Assembly (NCBI GenBank): GCA_033782935.1
Contig: JAWQEG010000729.1
Coordinates: 124,001-188,000 of the forward strand
Source of the DNA: Petrolisthes cinctipes
Taxonomy: Eukaryota; Arthropoda; Malacostraca; Decapoda; Porcellanidae
Direction of reading: 5' to 3'
Length of the DNA stretch: 64,000 nt
Every line of letters starts with the position of its first letter. Positions within the stretch are counted from its first letter, which is position 1. The notes under the pieces were generated by a model. It did not search any database and was not told the DNA's origin. It saw nothing but the letters and a program-made list of their open reading frames with translations. A program made the position numbers and the translations under genes. Shown in pieces: positions 25,321 through 39,400 of this stretch.

Positions 25321-28050
25321 GATCTCTTAGGAGCCCAAAAGTCGATATGTGCATGTATCTTCTGTACCCGTTTATATCTCAAATTCAGGCTCCAAACACC
25401 CGAAAATTCGATATTTTGGGGTCCCTGAAGCGATCTGTACATGCCTACTCAGATACAGGCCCAAAACATGTTGAAAATCGATATTTTAGGTGCCCAAAGT
25501 CAATATGTGTATGCATCTTCTGCACTCGTTTAAATCTCAAATTCAACCTCAAAACAACCATAAATTCGATATTTTTGGGTCCCAGAAGCGATCTGTACAT
25601 GCCTACTCAGTTCTAGAATGTTTTCAAAATATAGGCTCAAAACATGCCAAAAATCGACATTCTAAGTGTCCAAAGTCGATATGTGCATGCATCTTCAGTA
25701 CCCGTTTATATCTCAAATTCAGGCACAAAACACCCGAAAATTCGGTATTTTTGGGTAATAGAAGCGATATGTACATGCCTACTCTTAGTTAGAATGTTTT
25801 CAAGATACAGACCTAAAACATGCTCAAAATCGATATTTTAGGTGCCCAAAAGTCGATATGTGCATGCATCTTCCGTACCTGTTTATATCTCAAATTCAGG
25901 CTCACAACATCCGAAAATTCGATATTTTTGGGCCCAAGAAGCGATCTGTACATGCCTACTCCGTGTTAGAGTATTTTCAAACTACAGGCCCAAAACATGC
26001 TCAAAATCGATATTTTAGGTGCCCAAATGTCGATATGTGCATGCATCTTCTGTACCCGTTTATATCTCAAATTCAGGCTCAAAACACCCGAAAATTCGAT
26101 ATTTTGGGGTCCCAGAAGCGATCTGTACATGCCTACTCAGTGCTAGAATGTTTTCAAAATATAGGCTGAAAACAAGCTAAAAATCGATATTTTAAGTGTC
26201 CAAAGTCGATATGTGCATGCATCTTCTATACCCGTTTATATCTCAAATTCAGGCTCAAAACACCCGAAAATTCGGTATTTTTGGGTAATAGAAGCGATCT
26301 GTACATGCTTACTCCTAATTAGAATGTTTTCAAGATACAGACCAAAAACATGCTCAAAATCGATATTTTAGGAGCACAAAAGTCGATATGTGCATGCATC
26401 TTCAGTACCTGTTTATATCTCAAATTCAGGCTCAAAACATCCGAAAATTCGATATTTTGGGGTCCCAGAAGCGATCTGTACATGCCTACTCAGTGCTAGA
26501 ATGTTTTCAAAATATAGGCTCAAAACAAGCTAAAAATCGATATTTTAAGTGTCCAAAGTCAATATGTGCATGCATCTTCTGTACCCGTTTATATCTAAAA
26601 TTCAGGCTCAAAACACCCAAATATTCGATATTTTTGGGTAATAGAAGTGATATGTACATGCCTACTCCTAGTTAGAATGTTTTCAAGATACAGACCTAAA
26701 ACATGCTCAAAAACGATATTTTAGGTGCCTAAAAGTCGATATGTGCATGCATCTTCAGTACCTGTTTATATCTCAAACTCAGGCTCACAACATCCGAAAA
26801 TTCGATATTTTTGGGTAATAGAAGCAATCTGTACATGCTTACTCCTAGTTAGAATGTTTTCAAGATACAGACCCAAAACATGCTCAAAATCGATATTTTA
26901 GGTGCCCAAAAGTTGATATGTGCATGCATCTTCTGTACCCGTTTATATCTCAAATTCAGGCTCAAAACACCCGAAAATTCGATATTTTGGGGTCCCAGAA
27001 GCGATCTGTACATGCCTACGCAGTGCTAGAATATTTTCAAAATACAGGCCCAAAACATGCTAAAAATCGATATTTTAGGTGCCCAAAGTCGATATCTCAA
27101 ATTCAGGCCTAAAACATCCGAAAATCGATATTTTGGGGTCCCAGAAGCGATCTGTACATGCCTACTCAGATAAAAGCCCAAAACATGCTGTAAATCGATA
27201 TTTTAGGTTCCGAAAGTCAATATGTGTATGCATCTTCTGCACTCGTTTATATCTCAAATTCAACGTCAAAACATCCGAAAATTCGATATTTTAGGGTCCC
27301 AGAAGCGATCTGTACATGCCTACTCAGTGCTTGAATGTTTTCAAAATATAGGCTCAAAATATGCTAAAAATCGATATTTTAAGTGTCCAAAGTCGATATG
27401 TGAATGCATCTTCTTTACCTGTTTATATCTCAAATTCATGCTCAAAAAACCCGAAAATTCGGTATTTTTGGGTCCTAGAAGCAATCTGTACATGCCTACT
27501 CCTAGATAGAATGTTTTCGAGATTCAGACCCAAAACATGCTCAAAATCGATATTTTAGGTGCCCAAAAGTCGATATGTGCATGCATCTTCTGTACCCGTT
27601 TATATCTCAAATTCAGGCTCAAAACACCCGACAATTCGATATTTTGGGGTCCCAGAAGCAAACTGTACATGCCTACTCAGTGCTAGAATATTTTAAAAAT
27701 ATAGGCCCAAAAAATCTAAAAATCGATATTTTAAGTGTCCAAAGTCAATATGTGCATGCATCTTCTGTACCCGTTTATATCTCAAATAAAGGCTCAAAAC
27801 ACCCGAAAATTCGATATTTTGGGGTACTATAAGAGATCTGTACATGCCTACTTAGTGCTAGAATATTTTCAAAATATAGGCCCAAAACATGCTAAAAATC
27901 GATATTTCAGGTGCCCAAAGTCGATATTTCAAATTCAGGCCCAAAACACCCGAAAATTCGATATTTTGGGGTCCCAGAAGCGAACTGTACATGCCTACTC
28001 CGTGTTAGAGTATTTTCAAAATACAGGCCCAAAACATAGTGAAAATCGAA
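25320..28050. repeat. 2.7-kb block, copy 1 of the 25-39 kb family
   Basis: This recurs in the same order downstream with offsets that step by whole units: about 25,320-26,040 at 7,489, about 26,050-26,830 at 7,841 and about 26,900-28,050 at 8,001-8,002. The first step is 352 bp, two monomers. Private markers are 'ttgggtaatagaag' (near 25,752, 26,281, 26,634 and 26,812) and 'gataaaagccc' near 27,169. Confidence 0.83.
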
Positions 28051-28125
28051 CTTTTAGGTGCCAAAAAGTCGATATGTGCATGCATCTTCTGTACCCGTTT
28101 ATATCCCAAATTCAGGCTTAAAACA

Positions 28126-29148
28126 CCCGAAAATTCGATATTTTGGGTTCCCAGAAGCGATCTGTACATACCTACTCCGTGTTAGAGTATTTTCAAAATA
28201 CAGGCCCAAAACATACAGAAAATCGATATTTTAGGTGGCCAAAAGTCGATATGTGCATGCATTTTCTGCACCCGTTTATATCCCAAATTCAACCTCAAAA
28301 CACCCGAAAATTCGATATATTTGGGTCCCAGAAGCGATCTGTACATGCCTACTCAGTGCTAGAATGTTTTCAAAATATAGGCTGAAAACATACTAAAAAT
28401 CGATATTTTAAGTGTCCAAAGTCGATATGTGCATGCATCTTCTGTACCCGTTTATATCTCAAATTAAGGCTCAAAACACCCGAAAATTCGGTATTTTTGG
28501 GTCCTAGAAGCGCTCTGTACATGCCTAGTCCTAGTTAGAATGATTCCAAAATACAGACCCAAAACATGCTCAAAATCGATATTTTAGGTGCCCAAAAGTC
28601 GATATGTGCATGCATCTTCTGTACCCGTTTATATCTCAAATTCAGGCTCAAAACACCCGAAAATTCGATATTATGGGGTCCCAGAAGCGATCTGTACATG
28701 CCTACGCAGTGCTAGAATATTTTCAAGATACAGGCCCAAAACATGCTAAAAATCGATATTTTAGGTGCCCAAAGTCGTTATCTCAAATTCAGGCCCACAA
28801 CACCCGAAAATTCGATATTTTGGGGTCCCAGAAGCGATCTGTACATGCCTACTCCGTGCTAGAGTATTTTTAATATACAGGCCCAAAACATACTGAAAAT
28901 CGATCTTTTAGGTGCCCAAAAGTCGATATGTGTATGCATCTTCTGCACCCGTTTATATCCCAAATTCAGGCTTAAAACACCCGAAAATTCGATATTTTTC
29001 AGTCCCAGAAGCGATCTGTACATGACTACTCAGAGCTAGAATGTTTTCAAAATATAGGCTCAAAACATGCTACAAATCGATATTTTAAGTGTGCATGCAT
29101 CTTTTGTACCCGTTTATATATCAAAATCAGGCTCCAAACACCCGAAAG
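28126..29148. repeat. Block pair at offsets 5,786/5,628, copy 2
   Basis: This matches 22,340-23,520. The offset drops by exactly 158 bp near 28,260, so this copy lacks one class B monomer that is present near 22,500-22,650. The fused unit reads 'gtgcatgcattttctgcacc' at about 28,253. Confidence 0.84.
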
Positions 29149-31010
29149 ATCAATATTTTGGGGTCCCAGAAGCGATCTGTACATGCCTACTGAGATACAG
29201 GCCCAAAACCTGCTGAAAATCGATATTTTAGGTGCCCAAAGTCAATATGTGTTTGCGTCTTCTGCACCCGTTTATACCTCAAATTCAGGCTCAAAACACC
29301 CGAAAATTCGATATTTTGGGGCCCCAGAAGCGATCTGTACATGCCTACTCAGTGCTAGATTAAATTCAAAATATAGGGCCAAAACATAATAAAAATCGAT
29401 ATTTTAGGTGCCCAAAAGTCGATACGTGCATGCATCTTCTGTACCCGTTTATATCCCAAATTCAGTCTCAAAACACCTGAAAATTCGATATTTTTTGATC
29501 CCAGAAGCAATCTCCACATGCATAGTCAGTGCTAGAATATTTTCAAAATACAGGCCCAAAACATGCTTAAAATCGATAATATAGGTGATCAAAGTCGATA
29601 TCTGCATGCATCTTCTGTTCCCGTTTATATCCCAAATTCAGGCTAAAAACACCTGAAAATTTAATTTTTTTGGGTCCCAGAAGCGATCTGTACATGCCTA
29701 CTCAGTGTTAGAATATTTTCAAAATACAGGCCAAAAATAAGCTGAAAACCGATATTTTATGTGCCCAAAATCCATATGTGCATTGATCTTCTGTATCCGT
29801 TTATATCCCAAATTCAGGCTCAAAACACCCGAAAATTCGATATTTTTGGGTCTCAGAAGCAATCTGAACATGCTTTCACAATGCTAGAATACATTCAAAA
29901 TATATTGCCAAAACATCCTGAAAATCGATACTTCAGGTGACCAAAGTCGATATGTGCATGTATCTTCAGTACCGGTTTCTATCTCAAATTCAAGCTCAAA
30001 ACACCCGAAAATTCTATATTTTTGGGTCCTAGAAGCGATCTGTACATGCCTACTCCTAGTTAGAATGTTTTCAAGATACAGACCCAAAACATGCTTTAAA
30101 ATCGATATTTTAGGTGCGCAAAAGTCGATATGTGTATGCATCTTCTGTACCCGTTTATATCTCTTTCAGGCTCAAAACCCCCGAAAATTCGATATTTTGG
30201 GGTCCCAGAAGCGATCTGTACATGCCTACGCAGTGCTAGAATATTTTCAAAATACAGGCCCAAAACATGCTAAAAATCGATATTTAAGGAGCCCAATGTC
30301 GATATCTCAAATTCAGGCCCAAAACACCCGAAAATTCGATATTTTAGGGTCCTAGAAGCGTTTTGTACATGCCTACTCCGTGTTAGAGTATTTTTAATAT
30401 ACAGGCCCAAAACATACTGAAAATCGATCTTTTAGGTGCCCAAAAGTCGATATGTGTATGCATCTTCTGCACCCGTTTATATCCCAAATTCAACCTCAAA
30501 ACACCCGAAAATTCGATATTTTTGGGTCCCAGAAGCGATCTGTACATACCTACTCAGTGCTAGAATATTTTCAAAATATAGGATCAAAACATGCTAAAAA
30601 TCGATATTTTAAATGTCCAAAGTCGATATGTGCATGCATCTTCTGTACCCGTTTATATCTCAATTTCAGGCTTAAAACACCCGAAAATTCGATATTTTGG
30701 GGTCCCAGAAGTGATCTGTACATATCTACTTTGTGCTAGAATATTTTCAAAATATAGGCTCAAAACATGCTAAAAATTGATATTTTAAGTGTCCAAAGTC
30801 GATATGTGCATGCATCATCTGTACCCGTTTATATCTCAAATTCAGGCTCCAAACACCCGAAAATTCGATATTTTGGGGTCCCAGAAGCGATCTGTACATG
30901 CCTACTCAGATACAGGCCCAAAACATGCTGAAAATCGATATTTTAGGTGCCCAAAGTCAATATGTGTATGCATCTTCTGCACCCGTTTATATCTCAAATT
31001 CAACCACAAA
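29148..31010. repeat. Block with partners at both 24-25 kb and 3-3.9 kb
   Basis: About 29,349-30,778 matches 23,890-25,320 (offset 5,458-5,459), and about 30,239-31,010 matches 3,090-3,860 at offset 27,149. Phase starts 30,316 and 30,845 correspond to 3,167 and 3,696 exactly. The divergent cassette here lacks its poly-T monomer: the array enters it directly at 'ctagattaaattcaaaat' near 29,355. Confidence 0.84.
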
Positions 31011-31279
31011 ACACCCGAAAAATCAGTGTTTTTGGGTCCTATAAGCGATCTGTACTTGCCTACTCCTAGTAAGAATGTTTTCAAGATACAGACCCAAAAC
31101 ATGCTCAAAATCAATATTTTAGGTGCCCAAAAGTCGATATGTGCATTCATCTTCCGTACCTGTTTACATCTCAAATTCAGGCTCAAAACACCCGAAAATT
31201 CGATATTTTTGGGTCCCAGAAGCGATCTGTACATGCCTACTTCGTGTTAGAGTATTTTCAAAATACAGGCCCAAAACAT

Positions 31280-32800
31280 GCTGAAAATCGATATTTTAGG
31301 TACGCAAAGTCAATATGTGCATGCATTCTCTGTACCTGTTTATATCTCAAATTCAGGCTCAAAACACCCGAAAATTCGGTATTTTGGGGTCGCAGAAGCG
31401 ATCTGTACATGCCTACTCAGATACAGGCCCAAAACATGCTGAAAATCGATATTTTAGGTGCCCAAAGTCAATATGTGTATGCATCTTATGCACCCGTTTA
31501 TATCCCAAATTCAACCTCAAAACACCCAAAAATTCGATATTTTTGGGTCCCAGAAGCGATCTGTACATGACTACTCAGTGCTAGAATGTTTTTAAAATAT
31601 AGGCTCAAAACATACTAAAAATCGATATTTTAAATGTCCAAAGTCGATATGTGCATGCATCTTCTGTACCCGTTTATATCCCAAATTCAACATCAAAACA
31701 CCCGAAAATCCTATATTTTTGGGTCCCAGAAGCGATCTGTACATGCCTACTCAGTGCTAGAATGTTTTCAATATATAGGCTTAAAACATGCTAAAAATCG
31801 ATATTTTAAGTGTCCAAAGTAGGTATGTGCATGAATCTTCTATACCCGTTTATATCTCAAATTTAGGCTCAAAACACCGAAAATTCGATATTTTGGGGTT
31901 CCAGAAGTGATCTGTACATGCTTACTAAGTGCTAGAATGTTTTTAAAATATAGGCTCAAAACACACAAAAAATCGATATTTTAAGTGTCCAAAGTCGATA
32001 TGTACATGCATCTTCTGTACCCGTTTAAATCTCAGATTCAGGCTCAAAACACCCGAAAATTCGGTATTTTTGGGTCCTAGAAGCGATCTGTACATGCCTA
32101 CTCCTAGTTAGAATGTTTTCAAGATACAGAACCAAAACATGCTCAAAATCGATATTTTAGGTGCCCAAAAGTCGATATGTGCATGCATCTTCTGTACCCG
32201 TTTGTATCTCAAATTCAGGCTCAAAAACACCCGAAAATTCGATATTTTGGGGTCCCAGAAGCGATCTGTACATGCCTACACAGTGCTAGAATATTCTCAA
32301 AATATAGGCCCAAAAACATGCTAAAAATCGATATTTTAGGTGCCCAAAGTATATATCTCAAATTCAGGCCAAAACACCCGAAAATTCTATATTTTGGGGT
32401 CTCAGAAGCGATCTGTACATGCCTACTCCGTGTTAGAGTTTTTTCAATATACAGGCCCAAAACATACCGAAAATCGATCTTTTAGGTGCCCAAAGTCAAT
32501 ATGTGTATGCATTCTCTGTACCTGTTTATATCTCAAATTCAGGCTCAAAACACCCGAAATTTCGGTATTTTGGGGTCGCAGAAGCGATCTGTACATGCCT
32601 ACTCAGATACAGGCCCAAAACATGCTGAAAATCGATATTTTAGGTGCCCAAAGTCAATATGTGTATGCATCTTATGCACCCGTTTATATCCCAAATTCAA
32701 CCTCAAAACACCCAAAAATTCGATATTTTTGGGTCCCAGAAGTGATCTGTACATGCCTACTCAGTGCTAGAATGTTTTCAATATATAGGCTTAAAACATG
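31280..32800. repeat. Local duplication with a one-monomer difference
   Basis: About 31,280-31,570 matches 32,466-32,756 at offset 1,186, while 31,751-31,815 matches 32,761-32,825 at offset 1,010. The difference is exactly 176 bp, so one monomer (about 31,571-31,750) is absent from the second copy. Shared markers are 'attctctgtacctg', 'gtattttggggtcgcag', 'catcttatgcaccc' and 'caatatataggctt'. Confidence 0.85.
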
Positions 32801-35800
32801 CTAAAAATCGATATTTTAGGTGCCCAAAAGTCGATATATGCATGTATCTTCTGTACCCGTTTATATCTCAAATTCATGCTCCAAACACCCGAAAATTCGA
32901 TATTTTGGGGTCCCAGAAGCGATCTGTACATGCCTACTCAGATACAGTCCCAAAACATGCTGAAAATCGATATTTTAAGTGCCCAAAGTCAATATGTGTA
33001 TGCATCTTCGGCACTCGTTGAAATCTCAAATTCAACGTCAAAACAACCATAAATTCGATATTATTGGGTCCCAGAAGCGATCTGTACATGCCTACTCAGT
33101 TCTAGAATGTTTTCATAATATAGGCTCAAAACATGCCAAAAATCTATATTCTAAGTGTCCAAAGTCGATATGTGCATGCATCTTCAGTACCCGTTTATAT
33201 CTCAAATTCAGGCTCAAAACACCCGAAAATTCGGTATTTTTGGGTAATAGAAGCGATATGTACATGCCTACTCCTAGTTAGAATGTTTTCAAGATACAGA
33301 CCTAAAACATGCTCAAAATAGATATTTTAGGTGCCCAAAAGTCGATATGTGCATGCATCTTCAGTACCTGTTTATATCTCAAATTCAGGCTCACAACATC
33401 CGAAAATTCGATATTTTTGGGCCCAAGAAGCGATCTGTACATGCCTACTCCGTGTTAGAGTATTTTCAAACTACAGGCCCAAAACATGCTGAATATCGAT
33501 ATTTTAGGTGCCCAAAGTCAATATGTGTATGCATGTTCTGCACTCGTTTATATCTCAAATTCAACGTCAAAACATCCGAAAATTCGATATTTTTGGGTCC
33601 CAGAAGCGATCTGTACATGCCTACTCAGTGCTGGAATGTTTTCAAAATATAGGCTCAAAATATGCTAAAAATCGATATTTTAAATGTCCAAAGTCGATAT
33701 GTGAATGCATCTTCTTTACCTGTTTATATCTCAAATTCAGGCTCAAAACACCCTAAAATTCGGTATTTTTGGGTCCTAGAAGCAATCTGTACATGCCTAC
33801 TCCTAGATAGAATGTTTTCGACATTCAGACCCAAAACATGCTCAAAATCGATATTTTAGGTGCCCAAAAGTCGATATGTGCATGCATCTTCTGTACCCGT
33901 TTATATCTCAAATTAAGGCTCAAAACACCCGAAAATTCGATATTTTGGGGTCCCAGAAGCGATCTGTACATGCCTACTCAGTGCTAGAATGTTTTCAAAA
34001 TATAGGCTGAAAACAAGCTAAAAATCGATATTTTAAGTGTCCAAAGTCGATATGTGCATGCATCTTCTATACCCGTTTATATCTCAAATTCAGGCTCAAA
34101 ACACCCGAAAATTCGGTATTTTTGGGTAATGGAAGCGATCTGTACATGCTTACTCCTAATTAGAATGTTTTCAAGATACATACCAAAAACATGCTCAAAA
34201 TCGATATTTTAGGAGCACAAAAGTCGATATGTGCATGCATCTTCAGTACCTGTTTATATCTCAAATTCAGGCTCAAAACATCCGAAAATTCGATATTTTT
34301 GTGCCCAAGAAGCGATCTGTACATGCCTACTCAGTGCTAGAATGTTTTCAAAATATAGGCTCAAAACAAGCTAAAAATCGATATTTTAAGTGTCCAAAGT
34401 CAATATGTGCATGCATCTTCTGTACCCGTTTATATCTCAAATTCAGGCTCAAAACACCCGAAAATTCGGTATTTTTGGGTAATAGAAGCGATATGTACAT
34501 GCCTAGTCCTAGTTAGAATGTTTTCAAGATACAGACCTAAAACATGCTCAAAATCGATATTTTGGGTTCCTAAAAGTCGATATGTGCATGCATCTTCAGT
34601 ACCTGTTTATATCTCAAATTCAGGCTCACAACATCCGAAAATTCGATATTTTTGGGTAATAGAAGCAATCTGTACATGCTTACTCCTAGTTAGAATGTTT
34701 TCAAGATACAGACCCAAAACATGCACAAAATCGATATTTTAGGTGCCCAAAAGTCTTCAGTACCTGTTTATATTTCAAATTCAGGCTCAAAACAACCGAA
34801 AATTCGATATTTTTGGGCCCAAGAAGCGATCTGTACATGCTTACTCCGTGTTAGAGTATTTTCAAACGACAGGCCCAAAACATGTTGAATATCGATATTT
34901 TAGGTGCCCAAAGTCAATATGTGCATGCATTTTCTGTATCCGTTTATATCTCAAATTCAGGCTCAAAACACCTGTAAATTCGATTATTTGGGGTCCCAGA
35001 AGCGATCTGTACATGCCTACTCCGTGCTAGAATATTTTCAAAATATAGGCCCAAAACATGCTAAAAATCGATATTTTAGGTGCCCAAAGTCGATATCTCA
35101 AATTCAGGCATAAAACATCCGAAAATCGATATTTTGTGGTCCCAGAAGCGATCTGTACATGCCTACTCAGATAAAAGCCCAAAACATGCTGTGAATCGAT
35201 ATTTTAGGTTCCGAAAGTCAATATGTGTATGCATCTTCTGCACTCGTTTATATCTCAAATTCAACGTCAAAACATCCGAAAATTCGATATTTTAGGGTCC
35301 CAGAAGCGATCTGTACATGCCTACTCAGTGCTAGAATGTTTTCAAAATATAGGCTCAAAATATGCTAAAAATCGATATTTTAAGTGTCCAAAGTCGATAT
35401 GTGAATGCATCTTCTTTACCTGTTTATATCTCAAATTTAGGCTCAAAACACCCGAAACATCGGTATTTTTGGGTCCTAGAAGCAATCTGTACATGCTTAC
35501 TCCTAGATAGAATGTTTTCGAGATTCAGACCCAAAACATGCTCAAAATCGATATTTTAGGTGCCCAAAAGTCGATATGTGCATGCATCTTCTGTACCCGT
35601 TTATATCTCAAATTCAGGCTCAAAACACCCGACAATTCGATATTTTGGGGTCCCAGAAGCAAACTGTACATGCCTACTCAGTGCTAGAATATTTTTAATA
35701 TATAGGCCCAAAACATGCTAAAAATCGATATTTTAAGTGTCCAAAGTCAATATGTGCATGCATCTTCTGTACCCGTTTATATCTCAAATTAAGGCTCAAA

Positions 35801-36050
35801 ACACCCGAAAATTCGATATTTTGGGGTCCTATAAGAGATCTGTACATGCCTACTTAGTGCTAGAATATTTTCAAAATATAGGCCCAAAACATGCTAAAAA
35901 TCGATATTTTAGGTGCCCAAAGTCGATATTTCAAATTCAGGCAGAAAACACCCTAAAATTCGATATTTTGGGGTCCCAGAAGCGAACTGTACATGCCTAC
36001 TTAATGCTAGAATATTTTCAAAATATAGGCCCAAAACATGCTAAAAATCG
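32790..36050. repeat. 2.7-kb block, copy 2 of the 25-39 kb family (expanded)
   Basis: This is the counterpart of 25,320-28,050, with extra monomers at about 33,530-33,890 and 34,750-34,905. The latter contains a unit with a 16-base loss ('aaaagtcttcag' at 34,750). Markers are 'ttgggtaatagaag' near 33,240, 34,477 and 34,659, and 'gataaaagccc' near 35,170. Confidence 0.82.
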
Positions 36051-36059
36051 ATATTTTAG

Positions 36060-37800
36060 GTGCCCGAAGTCGATATCTCAAATTCAGGCCTAAAACATCC
36101 GAAAATCGATATTTTGGGGTCCCAGAAGCGATCTGTACATGCCTACTCAGATAAAAGCCCAAAACATGCTGTAAATCGATATTTTAGGTTTCGAAAGTCA
36201 ATATGGGTATGCATCTTCTGCACTCATTTATATCTCAAATTCAACTTCAAAACATCCGAAAATTCGATATTTTTGGGTCCCAGAAGCGATCTGTACATGC
36301 TTATACCTAATTAGAATGTTTTCAAGATACAGACCAAAAACATGCTCAAAATCGATATTTTAGGAGCACATAAGTCGATATGTGCATGCATCTTCAGTAC
36401 CTGTTTATATCTCAAATTCAGGCTCAAAACACCCGAAAATTCGATATTTTGGGGTCCGAGAAGCAATCTGTACATGCCTACTCAGTGCTAGAATGTTTTC
36501 AAAATATAGGCTGAAAACAAGCTAAAAATCGATATTTTAAGTGTCCAAAGTCAATATGTGCATGCATCTTCTGTACCCGTTTATATCTCAAATTCAGGCT
36601 CAAAACACCCGAAAATTCGATATTTTGGGGTCTCATAAGAGATCTGTACATGCCTACTTAGTGCTAGAATATTTTCAATATAAAGGCCCAAACCATGCTA
36701 AAAATCGATATTTTAGGTGCCCAAAGTCGATATCTCAAATTCAGGCCTAAAACATCCGAAATTCGATATTTTGGGGTCCCAGAAGCGATCTGTACATGCC
36801 TATATAGATAAAAGCCCAAAACATGCTGTAAATCGATATTTTAGGTTCCGAAAATCAATATGTATATGCATCTTCTGCACTCGTTTATATCTCAAATTCA
36901 ACGTCAAAACATCCGAAAATTCGATATTTTTGGGTCCCAGAAGCGATCTGTACATGCCTACTCAGTTCTAGAATGTTTTCAAAATATAGGCTCAAAATAT
37001 GCTAAAAATCGATATTTTAAGTGTCCAAAGTCGATATGTGAATGCATCTTCTTTACCTGTTTATATCTCAAATTCAGGCTCAAAACATTCGAAATTCGGT
37101 ATTTTTGGGTCCTAGAAGCAATCTGTACATGCCTACTCCTAGATAGAATGTTTTCGAGATTCAGACCCAAAACATGCTCAAAATCGATATTTTAGGTGCC
37201 AAAAATTCGATATGTGCATGCATCTTCTGTACCCGTTTATATCTCAAATTCAGGCTCAAAACACCCGACAATTCGATATTTTGGGGTCCCAGAAGCGATC
37301 TGTACATGCCTACTCAGTGCTAGAATATTTTTAAAATATAGGCCCAAAACATGCTAAAAATCGATATTTTAAGTGTCCAAAGTCAATATGTGCATGCATC
37401 TTCTGTACCCGTTTATATCTCAAATTCAGGCTTAAAACACCCGAAAATTCGATATTTTGGGGTCCCATAAGAGATCTGTACATGCCTACTTAGTGCTAGA
37501 ATATTTTCAAAATATAGGCCCAAAACATGCTAAAAATCGATATTTTAGGTGCCCAAAGTCGATATCTCAAATTCAGGCCTAAAACATCCGAAAATCGATA
37601 TTTTGGGGTCCCAGAAGCGATCTGTACATGCCTACTCAGATAAAAGCCCAAAACATGCTGTAAATCGATATTTTAGGTTTCGAAAGTCAATATGTGTATG
37701 CATCTTCAGCACTCGTTTATATCTCAAATTCAATGTCAAAACATCCGAAAATTCGATATTTTTGGGTCCCAGAAGCGATCTGTACATGCTTACACCTAAT
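36060..37800. repeat. Local amplification of the 'gataaaagccc' class B subfamily
   Basis: The 'gataaaagccc' class B monomer with a following 'ttc(c)gaaa(g/a)tcaatatg' unit recurs near 36,150, 36,807 and 37,639, in addition to 27,169, 35,170 and 38,654. Spacings between the downstream copies are about 980, 657, 832 and 1,014 bp, so the marker is carried in blocks of four to six monomers that differ in length. Confidence 0.82.
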
Positions 37801-39400
37801 TAGAATGTTTTCAAGATACAGACCAAAAACATGCTCAAAATCGATATTTTAGGAGCACATAACTCGATATGTGCATGCATCTTCAGTACCTGTTTATATC
37901 TCAAATTCAGGCTCAAAACATCCGAAAATTCGATATTTTTGTGCCCAAGAAGCGATCTGTACATGCCTACTCAGTGCTAGAATGTTTTCAAAATAAAGGC
38001 TCAAAACAAGCTAAAAATCGATATTTTAAGTGTCCAAAGTCAATATGTGCATGCATCTTCTGTACCCGTTTATATCTCAATTTCAGGCTCAAAACACCCG
38101 AAAATTCGGTATTTTTGGGTAATAAAAGCGATATGTACATTACATGCCTACTCCTAGTTAGAATGTTTTCAAGATACAGACCTAAAACATGCTCAAAATC
38201 GATATTTTAGGTGCCTAAAAGTCGATATGTGCATGCAACTTCAGTACCTGTTTATATCTCAAATTCAGGCTCACAACATCCGAAAATTCGATATTTTTGG
38301 GTAATAGAAGCAATCTGTACATGCTTACTCCTAGTTAGAATGTTTTCAAGATACAGACCCAAAACATGCACAAAATCGATATTTTAGGTGCCCAAAGTCA
38401 ATATGTTCATGCATTTTCTGTATCCGTTTATATCTCAAATTCAGGCTCAAAACACCTGTAAATTAGATTATTTGGGGTCCCAGAAGCGATCTGTACATGC
38501 CTACTCCGTGCTAGAATATTTTCAAAATATAGGCCCAAAACATGCTAAAAATCGATATTTTAGGTGCCCAAAGTCGATATCTCAAATTCAGGCCTAAAAC
38601 ATCCGAAAATCGATATTTTGGGGTCCCAGAAGCGATCTGTACATGCCTACTCAGATAAAAGCCAAAAAACATGCTGTAAATCGATATTTTAGGTTCCGAA
38701 AGTCAATATGTGTATGCATCTTCTGCACTCGTTTATATCTCAAATTCAACGTCAAAACATCCGAAAATTCGATATTTTAGGGTCCCAGAAGCGATCTGTA
38801 CATTCCTACTTATTGCTAGAATGTTTTCAAAATATAGGCTCAAAATATGCTAAAAATCGATATTTTAAGTGTCCAAAGTCGATATGTGAATGCATCTTCT
38901 TTACCTGTTTATATCTCAAATTCAGGCTCAAAACACCCGAAAATTCGGAATTTTTGGGTCCTAGAAGCAATCTGTACATGCCTACTCCTAGATAGAATGT
39001 TTTCGAGATTCAGACCCAAAACATGCTCAAAATCGATATTTTAGGTGCCCAAAAGTCGATATGTGCATGCATCTTCTGTACCCGTTTATATCTCAAATTC
39101 AGGCTCAAAACACCCGACAATTCGATATTTTGGGGTCCCAGAAGCAAACTGTACATGCCTACTCAGTGCTAGAATATTTTTAAAATATAGGCCCAAAACA
39201 TGCTAAAAATCGATATTTTAAGTGTCCAAAGTCAATATGTGCATGCATCTTCTGTACCCGTTTATATCTCAAATAAAGGCTCAAAACACCCGAAAATTCG
39301 ATATTTTGGGGTCCTATAAGAGATCTGTACATGCCTACTTAGTGCTAGAATATTTTCAAAATATAGGCCCAAAACATGCTAAAAATCGATATTTCAAGTG
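37800..39400. repeat. Copy 3 of the 25-39 kb block family
   Basis: About 37,750-38,350 matches 34,110-34,710 (offset 3,640), and about 38,388-39,390 matches 34,904-35,905 (offset 3,484-3,485). The change of about 156 bp corresponds to loss of the shortened monomer at 34,750-34,905. A private 'tacat' tandem insertion lies at 38,137-38,146. Confidence 0.82.
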
